Assembly: GCF_024498175.1 (NCBI RefSeq)
Contig: NZ_CP101823.1
Coordinates: 868,001 to 932,000, forward strand
Reading direction: 5' to 3'
Source: Haloplanus salinarum
GTDB taxonomy: Archaea; Halobacteriota; Halobacteria; Halobacteriales; Haloferacaceae
Length of the DNA stretch: 64,000 nt
Part shown: one piece after another, positions 32,096 through 40,546 of the stretch
Position numbering within the stretch: the stretch's first letter is position 1
Layout: each line of letters opens with the position of its first letter
Program-made: the position numbers and the translations under genes
The notes under the pieces: generated by a model
Seen by the model: only the letters and a program-made list of their open reading frames with translations
What the model was told of the DNA's origin: nothing
Database searches by the model: none

Positions 32096-32596
32096 TCACT
32101 CGGTCCGGTCGACCGTCAGCAACACGACGCCGAACAGGAAGAGGAAGACGACGCCGATGGGGATGGGGATGCCCGGGAACCCCCGGGAGAGGAGGAAGTA
32201 CGTCGCCGCCGCGAGGACGACTCCCGTCGCCAGGAGGAGGGTCCCGAGGAGTCGGACGGGGTCGACGGGCCAGGATTCGGCCCACGCCTCGCGGCGGTAG
32301 TAGACGGCCGAGACGACGAGGGCCGCGGCGAAGATTCCGGCGCCGACCGTCCACAGCCGATAGGGGAGTTCGAGCGCCTGTCCCCCCTGGAAGGCCGTCG
32401 CCGTGAGGGGGTCGACGACGGCGATGCCGGCGGCGATGGGGACGCCGAAGGTGTACCGGACCTGGAAGAGTGGAAAGCGGACGAACAGGAGGGCGCCGTC
32501 CCCGAGGTTCGCGAACGTCACGTTCCACGGGATCAGCGCGGCGAACCACGTGGTCAGGACGGCCAGTTCGCCCGCGTACTCCGACCGGACCCACAT
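32096..32596 (-). CDS. Haloarchaeal four-helix membrane protein of unknown function
   Basis: 166-aa integral membrane protein with four hydrophobic segments. The N-terminal MWVRSEYAGELAVLTTWFAALIPWNVTF and the FVRFPLFQVRYTFG block are strongly conserved among haloarchaeal homologues as I recall them (possibly DUF7549). The C-terminal helices end FPGIPIPIGVVFLFLFGVVLLTVDRTE. No catalytic residues are evident. A TTTATT box at 32619-32625 on the minus strand is 25 bp from ATG 32596 and predicts a leaderless mRNA. It is divergent from the gene at 32721. Role unknown. Confidence 0.75.
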   Translation of the reverse strand: MWVRSEYAGELAVLTTWFAALIPWNVTFANLGDGALLFVRFPLFQVRYTFGVPIAAGIAVVDPLTATAFQGGQALELPYRLWTVGAGIFAAALVVSAVYYRREAWAESWPVDPVRLLGTLLLATGVVLAAATYFLLSRGFPGIPIPIGVVFLFLFGVVLLTVDRTE

Positions 32597-32720
32597 ACCG
32601 TCGCCGAGGGCAAGCCGGTCAATAAACCCCTCGGCGTCCGTCCCGACGGACCGCCGAAACCCGGTTGCGGTCGCGGGGCGTTACGTTCATACCGCCTGAA
32701 CACAAAAGCGAGGATACGGA

Positions 32721-33194
32721 ATGAGGCGTGACCACTTCGAGTTGGAAGCACACAACGTCGACTGGGTGGAGACCGGGGACGAACCGGCCGAACCCCGCGT
32801 CGTTATCGACTTCCACGGACCGAAAGAGACGTTGACGGAGCGGCTGACCGATGCCGAGGGAGACCTGCTGGGGGCAGAGGAGACGGACGTGACTTTCCGC
32901 TTGCAGGACTCGCTCGATACGCCCGACGCCACGGGGGTCGTCAGCGTCACCGATCGGATCACCGGCGACTTTCTCCTCGAACTCAACGAGGAGGCCGACG
33001 ACGTCCTGCGATTCGTTCGTGCCGCCCGGGAGTACGGCCAGTCGACCGACGGCGACGCGGGTCGCTACAGCGTCGTCCTCCGCATCGACGGCGAACCGCT
33101 CGCCACCTACTCGAAGAGTACGTTTCTCGTCTACGACGCCAACGGGAGCCTCCTCCGGTCGAAGAGCCTGATCCCCTCCGGCGTCGAACTGTAG
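32721..33194 (+). CDS. Conserved haloarchaeal protein, DUF5793-like
   Basis: 157-aa soluble, acidic protein. It starts [21 protein letters not shown] and continues with [58 protein letters not shown] and the conserved C-terminal LIPSGVEL. This pattern matches a halophile family I know as DUF5793, of unknown function, probably a compact beta-sandwich. It is followed after 31 bp by the uracil-DNA glycosylase-like gene in the same direction, so the two may be co-transcribed. Confidence 0.8.
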   Translation: MRRDHFELEAHNVDWVETGDEPAEPRVVIDFHGPKETLTERLTDAEGDLLGAEETDVTFRLQDSLDTPDATGVVSVTDRITGDFLLELNEEADDVLRFVRAAREYGQSTDGDAGRYSVVLRIDGEPLATYSKSTFLVYDANGSLLRSKSLIPSGVEL

Positions 33195-33225
33195 ATTTAG
33201 GTTCCTGGCCGCGTAGGCGGTACCC

Positions 33226-33852
33226 GTGCGAAACGTCACCGACCGCGTCAGCAACCCGTTCGGCATGGACCCGCCCTGCGAGCGGAACGTCCCGGGATAC
33301 GGGGACGCGAACGCCCACTTCCACGTCGTCGGCGACCACCCCGGCGTCCACGGGGGTGCGGAGACGGGCGTCCCCTTCACGGGAACGCCCGCCGGTCGAC
33401 GCCTCCAGCGGGCGCTCCACGACGCGGGCCTCCTCCGATCCACCGGCGACGAACCGACCGTCGAGAACACGTTCCTCTCCTATCTCCACACCTGCGTCCC
33501 GGAGGGGGAGCCGACCGACGACGACTACGCGGCGATGGAACCCTTCTTCGACGCCGAACTCCGAGCCATCGCGGCACACGTGCTCTTTCCCGTCGGCGAG
33601 CGTGCAACCGAACACGTCGTCGAGATCTGTACCGCCCACGACGTCGACGCCCTCGACGTCGCGACGCTCCACGCGACGGAACTGCGCGGGAGCGGGTGGC
33701 TCGTGCTGCCGATCCGGGAGCCGTCGGACTGGGAGTCCGACGACGCCGGCCGCCTCGTCGACGCCATCGACCGCCTCCGGTCGACCGACTACCGGCGCGA
33801 GACCGACCTCGGGCGCTTCGTCGCGGGCAACGATCCGTATCTCGTCCGATGA
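33226..33852 (+). CDS. Uracil-DNA glycosylase family protein
   Basis: 208-aa protein of the uracil-DNA glycosylase superfamily, archaeal branch. The N-terminal block [33 protein letters not shown] resembles motif 1 (GExPG-like, here GDHPGVHGG). [19 protein letters not shown] corresponds to the catalytic loop region, and [22 protein letters not shown] to the late motif before the DNA-intercalating loop. Whether it removes uracil or has another base-repair activity is uncertain. GTG 33226 is chosen since the frame opens there, with a TATA-like TTTAGG about 25 bp upstream. Confidence 0.75.
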   Translation: MRNVTDRVSNPFGMDPPCERNVPGYGDANAHFHVVGDHPGVHGGAETGVPFTGTPAGRRLQRALHDAGLLRSTGDEPTVENTFLSYLHTCVPEGEPTDDDYAAMEPFFDAELRAIAAHVLFPVGERATEHVVEICTAHDVDALDVATLHATELRGSGWLVLPIREPSDWESDDAGRLVDAIDRLRSTDYRRETDLGRFVAGNDPYLVR

Positions 33853-34207
33853 GCGTCATCGTTCGGGCCGAACGTCCACGGGAACCCGTTTCAAATATGA
33901 TATACGAGTACTCAGCTCACAGTTTGTGGAAGGTATTGGTCCGATCGACAGACTTTTTAGCACAAATGTAAACCTAGTAGATGACGCGAACGGCCTTCGG
34001 CCCGACGCGTCACGTATCGCAGAGCACATTGCGAGTCTGGTGCTCCTCGCAGTGGCTTGGTCAGTCGGGAGACCACCTCGCGTGGTCCCGTACGTTCTCC
34101 GTTCGGGGGACGCCATCCCGGCGTCGCCCGTTCGTTGGGCACCCGACCGTTCGGCGGGCCGACACGGTTACGAAACCTTGAAACGCCAACCGCCGGTAGC
34201 GTTGGGT
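33853..34207. other. 355-bp intergenic region with an AT-rich block
   Basis: No recognisable gene. 33885-33980 is clearly lower in G+C than its surroundings. CTTTTTAG (33953-33960) lies about 25 bp before an ATG at 33981 that opens a 66-codon ORF (to 34181) with a basic, Arg/Ser-rich product unlike haloarchaeal proteins. A hairpin GGGA(G)ACCAC / GTGGTCCC lies at 34071-34093. The region could hold a small RNA, a young ORF or a decayed insertion. The promoter of rpoL is probably near 34175. Confidence 0.35.
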
Positions 34208-34492
34208 ATGGAACTGCGGGTCATCGAGAAGACCGACGAGGAACTACGCATGGAGATCGCCGGGGAGGATCACACGTTCATGAACGTCCTCAAGGGGGCG
34301 TTGCTGGAGACCCCGGGCGTCACGGCCGCGACCTACGACATGAACCCCGAACAGTCCGGCGGACAGACCGAGCCGATCCTCTCGATCAAGACCGAGGACG
34401 GGACCGATCCCCTCGACGCCGTGGGCGACGCCTCGCGGCGGGTCCAGGGCCTCGCGGACGACTTCGTCGCGGCCTTCGACGCGGCGGCCTAG
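34208..34492 (+). CDS. rpoL: DNA-directed RNA polymerase subunit L (Rpo11)
   Basis: 94-aa Rpo11/RPB11 homologue that pairs with Rpo3 in the assembly platform of archaeal RNA polymerase. The alpha-like dimerisation motif is plain: [20 protein letters not shown] (residues ~18-37), then [26 protein letters not shown]. The C-terminal helix [22 protein letters not shown] is normal. ATG 34208. Its TAG stop shares the CTAG at 34489-34492 with the stop of convergent hisF. Confidence 0.95.
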   Translation: MELRVIEKTDEELRMEIAGEDHTFMNVLKGALLETPGVTAATYDMNPEQSGGQTEPILSIKTEDGTDPLDAVGDASRRVQGLADDFVAAFDAAA

Positions 34493-35304
34493 AGCCGAAC
34501 GGGGATCCCGCGGTCGTCGAGATACTCCTTGACCTCGCGGATCGTGTACTCGTCGAAGTGGAAGATGGAGGCCGCGAGTGCGGCGTCGGCGCCCGCCTCG
34601 GCGAACACCTCGCGGGTGTCCTCGGGACCGCCACACCCCGACGAGGCGATGACCGGCGTCGAGACGTTGTCACAGACCGCCCGCGTCAGCGGGATGTCGT
34701 AGCCTTCCTTGGTGCCGTCGGCGTCGATGGAGTTGACGAACAGCTCGCCCGCGCCCCGGGATTCGACCTCCCGGGCCCACTCCACCACGTCGACGCCGGT
34801 CCCCTCGCGGCCGCCCTTGATCGTACACTCGAACCAGCAGGACTCGCCGTCGATCCGCTCGTAATGTTCCCCCTGCTCGTCGTAGCGGCGGCGGGCGTCG
34901 ACGCTGATGACGATACACTGACTACCGAAGGCGGTCGCCCCGGCGTCGACCAGCTCCGGGTTCTCGATGGCCGCGGTGTTGATCGACACCTTGTCCGCGC
35001 CGGCCCGGAGCGTCTCCTTGATGTCCTCCCGGGTCCGGATCCCCCCGCCGACGGTCAGCGGGATGAACACCTCGTCGGCCACCTGCTCGACGACGTGGAG
35101 CATGGTCTCGCGGCCCTCCGCGCTCGCCGTGATGTCGAGAAAGACGAACTCGTCGGCCCCCGCCTCGTTGTACCGACGGGCCATCTCGACCGGGTCGCCC
35201 GTATGCTTCAGGTCCTCGAAGTTGACGCCGGTGTACACCGCCGGGTTGCCGTCCTCGTCGAGGTCCACGTCGATACAGGGAATGATGCGCTTGGTTACGG
35301 CCAT
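34489..35304 (-). CDS. hisF: Imidazole glycerol phosphate synthase cyclase subunit
   Basis: 271-aa TIM-barrel cyclase that, with glutaminase HisH, makes imidazole glycerol phosphate and AICAR in histidine biosynthesis. Catalytic Asp residues lie in [13 protein letters not shown] (strand 1) and [11 protein letters not shown] (strand 5). Phosphate-binding loops are TVGGGIRT and [36 protein letters not shown] is the standard C-terminus. ATG 35304 ([10 protein letters not shown]). HisH is not adjacent. Stop overlaps the rpoL stop through CTAG. Confidence 0.96.
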   Translation of the reverse strand: MAVTKRIIPCIDVDLDEDGNPAVYTGVNFEDLKHTGDPVEMARRYNEAGADEFVFLDITASAEGRETMLHVVEQVADEVFIPLTVGGGIRTREDIKETLRAGADKVSINTAAIENPELVDAGATAFGSQCIVISVDARRRYDEQGEHYERIDGESCWFECTIKGGREGTGVDVVEWAREVESRGAGELFVNSIDADGTKEGYDIPLTRAVCDNVSTPVIASSGCGGPEDTREVFAEAGADAALAASIFHFDEYTIREVKEYLDDRGIPVRL

Positions 35305-35406
35305 CCGTATCCCGGGCTACGACGGGCCCGGTCAAAGGCCGTTCGGTAGTCGACGGCGTTCATCCCGTCGGCTGTAACCGTTTCGAGACTTACGTCCAAC
35401 GTATCA

Positions 35407-35418
35407 GGTGTATTTTTG
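35407..35418 (+). promoter_or_regulatory. TATA box of the small DUF7550-like gene
   Basis: AGGTGTATTTTT, centred near 35413, about 29 bp upstream of ATG 35443. It predicts an essentially leaderless transcript. Confidence 0.45.
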
Positions 35419-35442
35419 TAACGCGACGCCCGAGGGGCACCC

Positions 35443-35622
35443 ATGGCCGATCACGTCGACGATCACGCGGACCACGAGCACCACCCTCACGGCGAGGACG
35501 AGGCCGACGAAGGACGCGTCACCTCGCCCATGCAGGAGTTCACGACCGGACAGGCCGGCGTCGGGTTCGTCGTCCTCCTCGTCGGCCTCGCGGTCACGTT
35601 CGGCCTGCCGCTGTTCCTGTGA
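35443..35622 (+). CDS. Small His/Asp-rich single-helix membrane protein (DUF7550-like)
   Basis: 59-aa protein. The N-terminal ~25 residues are rich in His and Asp (MADHVDDHADHEHHPHGEDE), followed by VTSPMQEFTTGQAGVGF and one transmembrane helix ending FGLPLFL. The MQEF.TGQ..VGF..LLVGLAVTFGLPL pattern recurs in haloarchaea, known to me as DUF7550. The His-rich head could bind metal, which is inference. Its TGA lies 1 bp from the TGA of the convergent small gene at 35624 (TGACTCA). Confidence 0.75.
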   Translation: MADHVDDHADHEHHPHGEDEADEGRVTSPMQEFTTGQAGVGFVVLLVGLAVTFGLPLFL

Positions 35623-35623
35623 C

Positions 35624-35788
35624 TCATCGGCCGACACGGAAGGCGTAGCCGAGCAACGCTGCGAACACGAGTAACCCGACCGTCGTCTCGGGCGCGAACC
35701 GGAGCGCGAGCGCCAGCAACAGGACGACGGCCGCGGCCAACAGCACGAGGGCGGCGTCGAGTCGCCGCCGGAGGGAACGATCGTTCAC
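35624..35788 (-). CDS. Small two-helix membrane protein of unknown function
   Basis: 54-aa protein with a basic start MNDRSLRRRLDAAL, a helix LVLLAAAVVLLLALALRFA, a short PETT turn and a second helix VGLLVFAALLGYAF ending RVGR. GTG start at 35788. Third-position G/C bias and tight packing with the convergent gene (1-bp gap) support it as real. I recognise no family. It follows the start of purL by about 45 bp in the opposite order, so it sits upstream of nothing in its own direction. Confidence 0.55.
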   Translation of the reverse strand: MNDRSLRRRLDAALVLLAAAVVLLLALALRFAPETTVGLLVFAALLGYAFRVGR

Positions 35789-35832
35789 GGCGGTTCACGC
35801 GCCCCGATCCACCTAAAACCGACGAGCGGCCG

Positions 35833-37956
35833 CTACGCCAACTCGTCGTCGATCACGGCCCGCAGGTCGCGAATCCCCGCGGCGTCGCGCGTCAGTCGCT
35901 CGTCGCCGACCGACACCACGAGTTCGCCGCTCGTCGTCGCCGCGCCCAGATCCCGCACGGGGACGTCGCCCGCCGCCTCGCGTACGGCGTCGGGGTCGGT
36001 CGTCTCGACGACGACCCGGCCGGGCGTCTCGTCGAACAGCGCGTCGACGCCCTCGACGGTCGCACTGATGCCCGCCTCGGCGCTCACCATCTCCGCGAGC
36101 GTCACCGCGAGGCCGCCGTGGCTCACGTCGTGGGTCGCGAGCGTCGAGTCGAGGTTCGCCACCGTGCGGACGGCCTCGACCGTCGCCGGCGCGTCCGCGG
36201 GCAGGGCCGGGAAGCGGTCGCTCCCGCCCATGCGTGCCAGGAACTCGGAGCCGCCGAGGGCACCGCCGCGTGCCCCCACTTCGAGGAGGGTCCCCTCGCC
36301 CGTGACCCCGAGCGGCGGGGCGTCGTGGCCGTCCCGGACGCCGATCATCGCCACCGTCGGCGTCGGTGGGATGGGGCCCGTCACCGAGTCGTTGTACAGC
36401 GAGACGTTGCCGCCGACCACGGGGACCGAGAGGTCGCGACACATGTCGGCCAGGCCGTCGACGATGGCACCGAAGCCGCCGTAGACGTCGGGTTTCTCCG
36501 GGTTGCCGCCGTTGAGGCAGTCGACCGCGGCGTGGGGTCGCGCGCCCTTGGCCGCGAGGTTGGTCGCGTTCTCCAGCGCGACGGCGCGGGCGCCCTCGTA
36601 GGGGGCGGTGTCCGTCCACGCGGGGATCGCTCCCGCCGAGAGCGCCAGGCCCGTGCCCGCTTCGCGGATCGCCATCACGGCGGCGTCGTCGCCCGGCCGG
36701 CGGGCCGTCCGCGTTCCGACCTCGTGGTCGTACTGGCGGTAGACCCACGCCTTGCTCGCCGTGTTGGGGCTGGCGACGACGGCGTCGAAGGCGGCGTCGA
36801 GCTCCGCGTCCGGGCGGTCGCGCGGGGGTTGCTCCGGCTCCGCCATCGCCAGGTCGTTCATCGGCGCGCCGTCCGCGAGGAACTCGGCGGGGACGTCGAC
36901 GACCGTCTCGCCCCCGAACGTACAGACGTAGTTGCCTTCGCGGACCTCGCCGATGACCGAACAGCCCAGGTCGTAGCGATCGGCGATTTCGGCAACCCGG
37001 TCGACGTCCTCGGGGCGGACCTCGTAACACATCCGCTCCTGGGACTCCGCGAGCAGGATCTCCAGAGCCGACATGTTCGGCTCGCGCTGGTGGACCGCGT
37101 CGAGTTCGATGTCGGCCCCCAGGCCGCCCTTGGCGACGAGTTCGCTGGAGGCGCCGCCCAGTCCGGCCGCGCCCAGGTCCCGGGCCGATCGGATCAGGTC
37201 CTCGTCGATCAGCGCCTCGTTGGCCTCGATCAGGAGTTTCTCCGTGTAGGGGTCGCCCACCTGCACCGCCGGGCGGTCCTCCGTCTCGGCGTCCTCGCTC
37301 AGGTCCTCGCTGGCGAAGGAGGCGCCGCCCAGGCCGTCGCGGCCGGTGGCGTTGCCGACGAGGACGAGTTTGTTCCCCGGGCGCTTCGCCTCGGCGGTGA
37401 CGAGGCGGTCCTCGGTCACTAGACCGACGCAGGCGACGTTCACCAGCGGGTTGCCCTCGTAGCCCTCGTGGAACTCGACGCTCCCGCCGACAGTGGGCAC
37501 GCCGATGGCGTTGCCGTAGTCGGCGATACCCTCGACGACACCCTCGAAGAGGTAGCGGGAGTGTTCGCGGTCGAAGCCGCCGAAGTAGAGGGAGTCGGTC
37601 AGGGCGATGGGGTACGCGCCCATCGAGAGGATGTCGCGGACGATGCCGCCGACGCCGGTGGCCGCGCCGTCGTACGGGTCGACGTAGGAAGGGTGGTTGT
37701 GGCTCTCGACGCCCATCGCGACGTAGGTCTCCTCGGCGTCGTCGCCGTACTCGGGCAGCGAGACGACCGCGGCGTCGTCGCCGGGGCCGACGACGACCTG
37801 GTCGGCCTCGCTGTCGAACGCCGACAGGAGCGGCCGCGAGGAGCGGTAAGCGCAGTGTTCGCTCCAGAGGTTCTCGAAGAGCGCCGCCTCGGCGGGCGTG
37901 GGGTCCCGCCCGAGTTCGGCGGCGACGAGGTCGTGATCCGGATCGGACAGGCTCAT
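35833..37956 (-). CDS. purL: Phosphoribosylformylglycinamidine synthase subunit PurL
   Basis: 707-aa small-type PurL, the ATP-dependent synthetase subunit that works with PurS and PurQ in step four of purine synthesis. Features: [15 protein letters not shown] (residues ~29-43), [85 protein letters not shown], and the second half with [18 protein letters not shown] and [11 protein letters not shown]. Both halves of the pseudo-dimer are complete. ATG 37956. PurS and PurQ are not in the window. Confidence 0.97.
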   Translation of the reverse strand: MSLSDPDHDLVAAELGRDPTPAEAALFENLWSEHCAYRSSRPLLSAFDSEADQVVVGPGDDAAVVSLPEYGDDAEETYVAMGVESHNHPSYVDPYDGAATGVGGIVRDILSMGAYPIALTDSLYFGGFDREHSRYLFEGVVEGIADYGNAIGVPTVGGSVEFHEGYEGNPLVNVACVGLVTEDRLVTAEAKRPGNKLVLVGNATGRDGLGGASFASEDLSEDAETEDRPAVQVGDPYTEKLLIEANEALIDEDLIRSARDLGAAGLGGASSELVAKGGLGADIELDAVHQREPNMSALEILLAESQERMCYEVRPEDVDRVAEIADRYDLGCSVIGEVREGNYVCTFGGETVVDVPAEFLADGAPMNDLAMAEPEQPPRDRPDAELDAAFDAVVASPNTASKAWVYRQYDHEVGTRTARRPGDDAAVMAIREAGTGLALSAGAIPAWTDTAPYEGARAVALENATNLAAKGARPHAAVDCLNGGNPEKPDVYGGFGAIVDGLADMCRDLSVPVVGGNVSLYNDSVTGPIPPTPTVAMIGVRDGHDAPPLGVTGEGTLLEVGARGGALGGSEFLARMGGSDRFPALPADAPATVEAVRTVANLDSTLATHDVSHGGLAVTLAEMVSAEAGISATVEGVDALFDETPGRVVVETTDPDAVREAAGDVPVRDLGAATTSGELVVSVGDERLTRDAAGIRDLRAVIDDELA

Positions 37957-38037
37957 TCACCTCCGTCTTTCGCGCTGTGGGGGTAATGTCTTTCCATGTG
38001 CGCCACTCCCGCCGTCCCGGACGGTTCGGACCGGCGG

Positions 38038-38047
38038 CCTTTTTACC
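38038..38047 (+). promoter_or_regulatory. TATA box of the PHP phosphoesterase gene
   Basis: CCTTTTTACC centred near 38043, 27 bp before the GTG at 38070. This decides the start codon, because a leaderless transcript would begin there. Confidence 0.5.
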
Positions 38048-38069
38048 GCCGGCACCGCACAGTACGACC

Positions 38070-38753
38070 GTGTTATCGGTCGAGTTGCACACGCACTCGT
38101 CGCTGTCACACGACGGCCGGGACCCGGTCGACCACCTGCTCGAGCAGGCGCAGTCGATCGGCTTGGACGCCTTGGCCGTCACCGACCACGACGAGATCGA
38201 CGCGAGCCTCGACGCCGTCGAGAAGGCCGCCGACTACGGCCTGATCGGCATCCCCGGCATGGAGATCACCTCCGCCGCCGGGCACGTCCTCGCGTTCGGG
38301 ATCCGGGAGGCGATCCCCGCGGGCCTCCCCTTCGAGGCGACGCTCGACCGCATCCACGACCAGGGCGGCATCGCCGTGGTCCCCCACCCCTTCCAGTCCT
38401 CGCGTCACGGCGTCGCGCCCCACGTCTCCACCGAGGCCCTCGCCAGCGCCGACGCCATCGAGGTGTACAACTCCCGGCTCCTGACCGGGCGGGCGAACCG
38501 CAAGGCCGAACGCTTCGCCGAGGCCCACGGCCTCCCGATGACCGCCGGAAGCGACGCCCACATCGCCGAGATGGTCGGCCAGGCGACCACCGAAGTCGGC
38601 ACCGACGACCGTACCGCCGCGGGCATCCTCGACGCCATCGCCGCCGGCCGGACGAGCGTCGTCGGTCGCCGCACGCCCTGGCACATCAGCTTCAGACAGG
38701 CCGCCGGCGGGGCGAAACGACGGATGATACGGGCGCTCGGCGACCTGCTGTGA
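38070..38753 (+). CDS. PHP-domain metal-dependent phosphoesterase
   Basis: 227-aa PHP-domain protein. Metal ligands are visible as VELHTHSSLSHDG (H-x-H and a later His/Asp), AVTDHDEIDA, PGMEITSAAGHVLAFG (Glu, His), VVPHPFQSS and GLPMTAGSDAHIAEMVG, the complete trinuclear-site set. Members hydrolyse phosphoesters such as 3',5'-nucleoside bisphosphates or histidinol phosphate; the substrate here is not known. GTG 38070 is chosen from the TATA spacing; the open frame extends upstream to 37977 without conserved sequence. Overlaps the next gene by GTGA (38750-38753). Confidence 0.88.
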   Translation: MLSVELHTHSSLSHDGRDPVDHLLEQAQSIGLDALAVTDHDEIDASLDAVEKAADYGLIGIPGMEITSAAGHVLAFGIREAIPAGLPFEATLDRIHDQGGIAVVPHPFQSSRHGVAPHVSTEALASADAIEVYNSRLLTGRANRKAERFAEAHGLPMTAGSDAHIAEMVGQATTEVGTDDRTAAGILDAIAAGRTSVVGRRTPWHISFRQAAGGAKRRMIRALGDLL

Positions 38754-39847
38754 CCGTGCTCCGCGGCGCCGACCCCGCGACCGTCCGCCGCGCCGTCGAA
38801 CGCGCCGATCCGCTCCCCGGAACCCACGGGTTCGCCGGCGCGCTCGACGGCCGTCTCGTCCGCGACGTCCTCGGTCGCCAGCCGCTCTTCGGCACGCCCG
38901 AAAACTGGGGGTTCTCCCCCGACGACGCCGCCGGCGCGACGCCGGTGCCCGCGGGCCACGTCAGGGAGCGCCGGAACGGCGAAACCGTCGATCGGCGGGT
39001 CTGGTCGCTCCCCGACCCGGCGGTCTCGACCGACGATGCAGCGGCCCTCGCGGCCGTCGAGCGCGCCGTCCGGGAGTCCGTGACCGCCGTCGACGGGGCG
39101 GCGGACCTCGCCGTCGCCTTCTCCGGCGGCGTCGACTCCGCACTGGTGGCGGCGGGCGTCCCCGACGCCCCCTGCTACGTCGCCGGCTTCCCCGACGCCC
39201 ACGACGTGGCCGCGGCGCGGGACGCGGCGGCGGCGATGGATCGGGACCTACGGGTGGTCGAACTCGACCACGACGCCCTCGAACGCGCGGTGCCCGAGGT
39301 GGTCGCCGCGACGGGGCGGACCGACGCCATGACGGTCGGCATCGCGCTCCCGCTGTATCTGGTCGCGGAACGCGTCGCCGCCGACGGCTTCGACCGTCTC
39401 GCGCTCGGCCAGGGGGCCGACGAACTGTTCGGCGGGTACGCGAAGGTGGTCGACCCGGCAGACGACGACCGGGTCGACGCGACGACCGTCCGCGGCGCGA
39501 CCCGGGAGGTGATCCGGTCGTTGCCCGGCCAGCTGGAACGCGACACGCTCGTCCTCCGGGCCGCGGGCGTGACCCCCGTGACGCCGCTGCTCTCCGACCG
39601 CGTCGTCGGGGCGGCCCTTCCCCTCCCGGGCCACCTCCTCGCGACGCCCGACGAGCGGAAGGTGGCGCTCCGTCGGGCGGCCGCCGGCTGGCTCCCGGGG
39701 CCGGTCGTCGGCGCCGACAAGAAGGCCGTCCAGTACGGCAGTCTGGTCTCCCGGGAGCTCGACCGGCTCGCCCGGCAGGCGGGGTTCAAACGCCGGATGG
39801 ATCGCCACGTCGACCGGTACGTCGAGTCGCTGGTCGACGGGACCTAG
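38750..39847 (+). CDS. Asparagine-synthase-like PP-loop protein
   Basis: 365-aa protein with an asparagine synthase-type ATP-pyrophosphatase domain: AVAFSGGVDSALVAAG (residues ~122-137), LALGQGADELFGGYAK and ADKKAVQYG. The N-terminal ~110 residues resemble a reduced glutaminase domain (GFAGALDGRLVRDVLGRQPLF) but lack the N-terminal nucleophilic Cys2, so ammonia or another amine is the likely donor. The acceptor is unknown; free asparagine synthesis is possible but unproved. GTG start overlaps the PHP gene; its TAG shares CTAG 39844-39847 with the NUDIX gene. Confidence 0.82.
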   Translation: MTVLRGADPATVRRAVERADPLPGTHGFAGALDGRLVRDVLGRQPLFGTPENWGFSPDDAAGATPVPAGHVRERRNGETVDRRVWSLPDPAVSTDDAAALAAVERAVRESVTAVDGAADLAVAFSGGVDSALVAAGVPDAPCYVAGFPDAHDVAAARDAAAAMDRDLRVVELDHDALERAVPEVVAATGRTDAMTVGIALPLYLVAERVAADGFDRLALGQGADELFGGYAKVVDPADDDRVDATTVRGATREVIRSLPGQLERDTLVLRAAGVTPVTPLLSDRVVGAALPLPGHLLATPDERKVALRRAAAGWLPGPVVGADKKAVQYGSLVSRELDRLARQAGFKRRMDRHVDRYVESLVDGT

Positions 39848-40308
39848 TCGGCCGCCACCGCGATGGCCTCCAGGCCCAGCTCCCGCACGTCCGCGTCCAC
39901 GTCGGCCTCGCGCAGGGCGGCGGGATCGTACCAGGTCCACGCCTCAGGACCCGGTTCGCCCGGTGCGGGGTCGATCCGTCGGCCGTCGACAGTCGCGTAG
40001 TAGACGTGGTCGACGTGCTGGTGACCCACCTCGCCGTCACAGACGTTCACGTCGGCGAGCATCAGATGTCGAGGCCGGGGAACGGCTCGCGCCGTCGACG
40101 ACGACACGTCCGCGTGGTCGGTCAGGAGCGTCGGCTCAAGCCCCGTCTCCTCGCGGGCCTCCCGCAGCGCGGCCTCGTGGGGGAGTTCGCCGCGTTCCAG
40201 GTGCCCCCCGGGCGGAAGCCGGAGGCCGAGTCCCGGGTGGTCGTGCAGCGCCGTCGCCCCGTCGGCGACGAGATACACCGTGGCGGTGAAATGTCGCGTC
40301 CGTTCCAT
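39844..40308 (-). CDS. NUDIX hydrolase
   Basis: 154-aa NUDIX protein. The box GGHLERGELPHEAALREAREETGLE (residues ~39-62) fits G-x5-E-x7-R-E-U-x-E-E-x-G-U with every metal-binding Glu present. The C-terminal half is HVDHVYYATVDGRRID and PEAWTWYDPAALREADV. It likely hydrolyses a nucleoside diphosphate derivative; the substrate is not predictable. ATG 40308 starts MERTRHFTATVYLV; the longer open frame to 40398 lacks conserved sequence. Convergent with the asparagine-synthase-like gene, sharing one CTAG for both stops. Confidence 0.88.
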   Translation of the reverse strand: MERTRHFTATVYLVADGATALHDHPGLGLRLPPGGHLERGELPHEAALREAREETGLEPTLLTDHADVSSSTARAVPRPRHLMLADVNVCDGEVGHQHVDHVYYATVDGRRIDPAPGEPGPEAWTWYDPAALREADVDADVRELGLEAIAVAAD

Positions 40309-40399
40309 GGCCGGGGAACGGACGGGGGACGTATCGGCCTTCCGACCGGATACCTTTTTTACAGGTGGGGTGGTACCGTCCCCCGGGAGCCCCTCCACC

Positions 40400-40546
40400 G
40401 TGAGTCACGTTTGCATCAAGGACGACCGTCTGCACCGAACCGTGCCCGTCGAGTCCACCGTCGGGACAATAGAGATCGATCTCTCGGGCGAGGAAAACAC
40501 CGTCGTGCTGCCCGCCGAGGCGCCGGTGACGATCGAGTACCGGTAG
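40400..40546 (+). CDS. Small conserved haloarchaeal protein
   Basis: 48-aa soluble protein: MSHVCIKDDRLHRTVPVEST, then GTIEIDLSGEENTVVLPAEAPVTIEYR. The alternating strand pattern suggests a tiny beta domain; one Cys (residue 5) is present. The start is GTG 40400, downstream of a CCTTTTTTACAG box (40354-40365) that implies a short leader of about 15-20 nt. TAG is directly followed by the stop of convergent tfb (TAGCTA). Composition is typical of real genes, and the family name is unknown to me. Confidence 0.55.
   Translation: MSHVCIKDDRLHRTVPVESTVGTIEIDLSGEENTVVLPAEAPVTIEYR

Noticed and set aside
35813-38182. 789-codon open frame on the minus strand over purL.
   Set aside because: It is a shifted frame of purL, Arg/Pro/Gly-rich, a common artefact of high-G+C genes. 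Similar long shadows at 7586-9091, 56165-58000 and 58270-59820 were dropped for the same reason.
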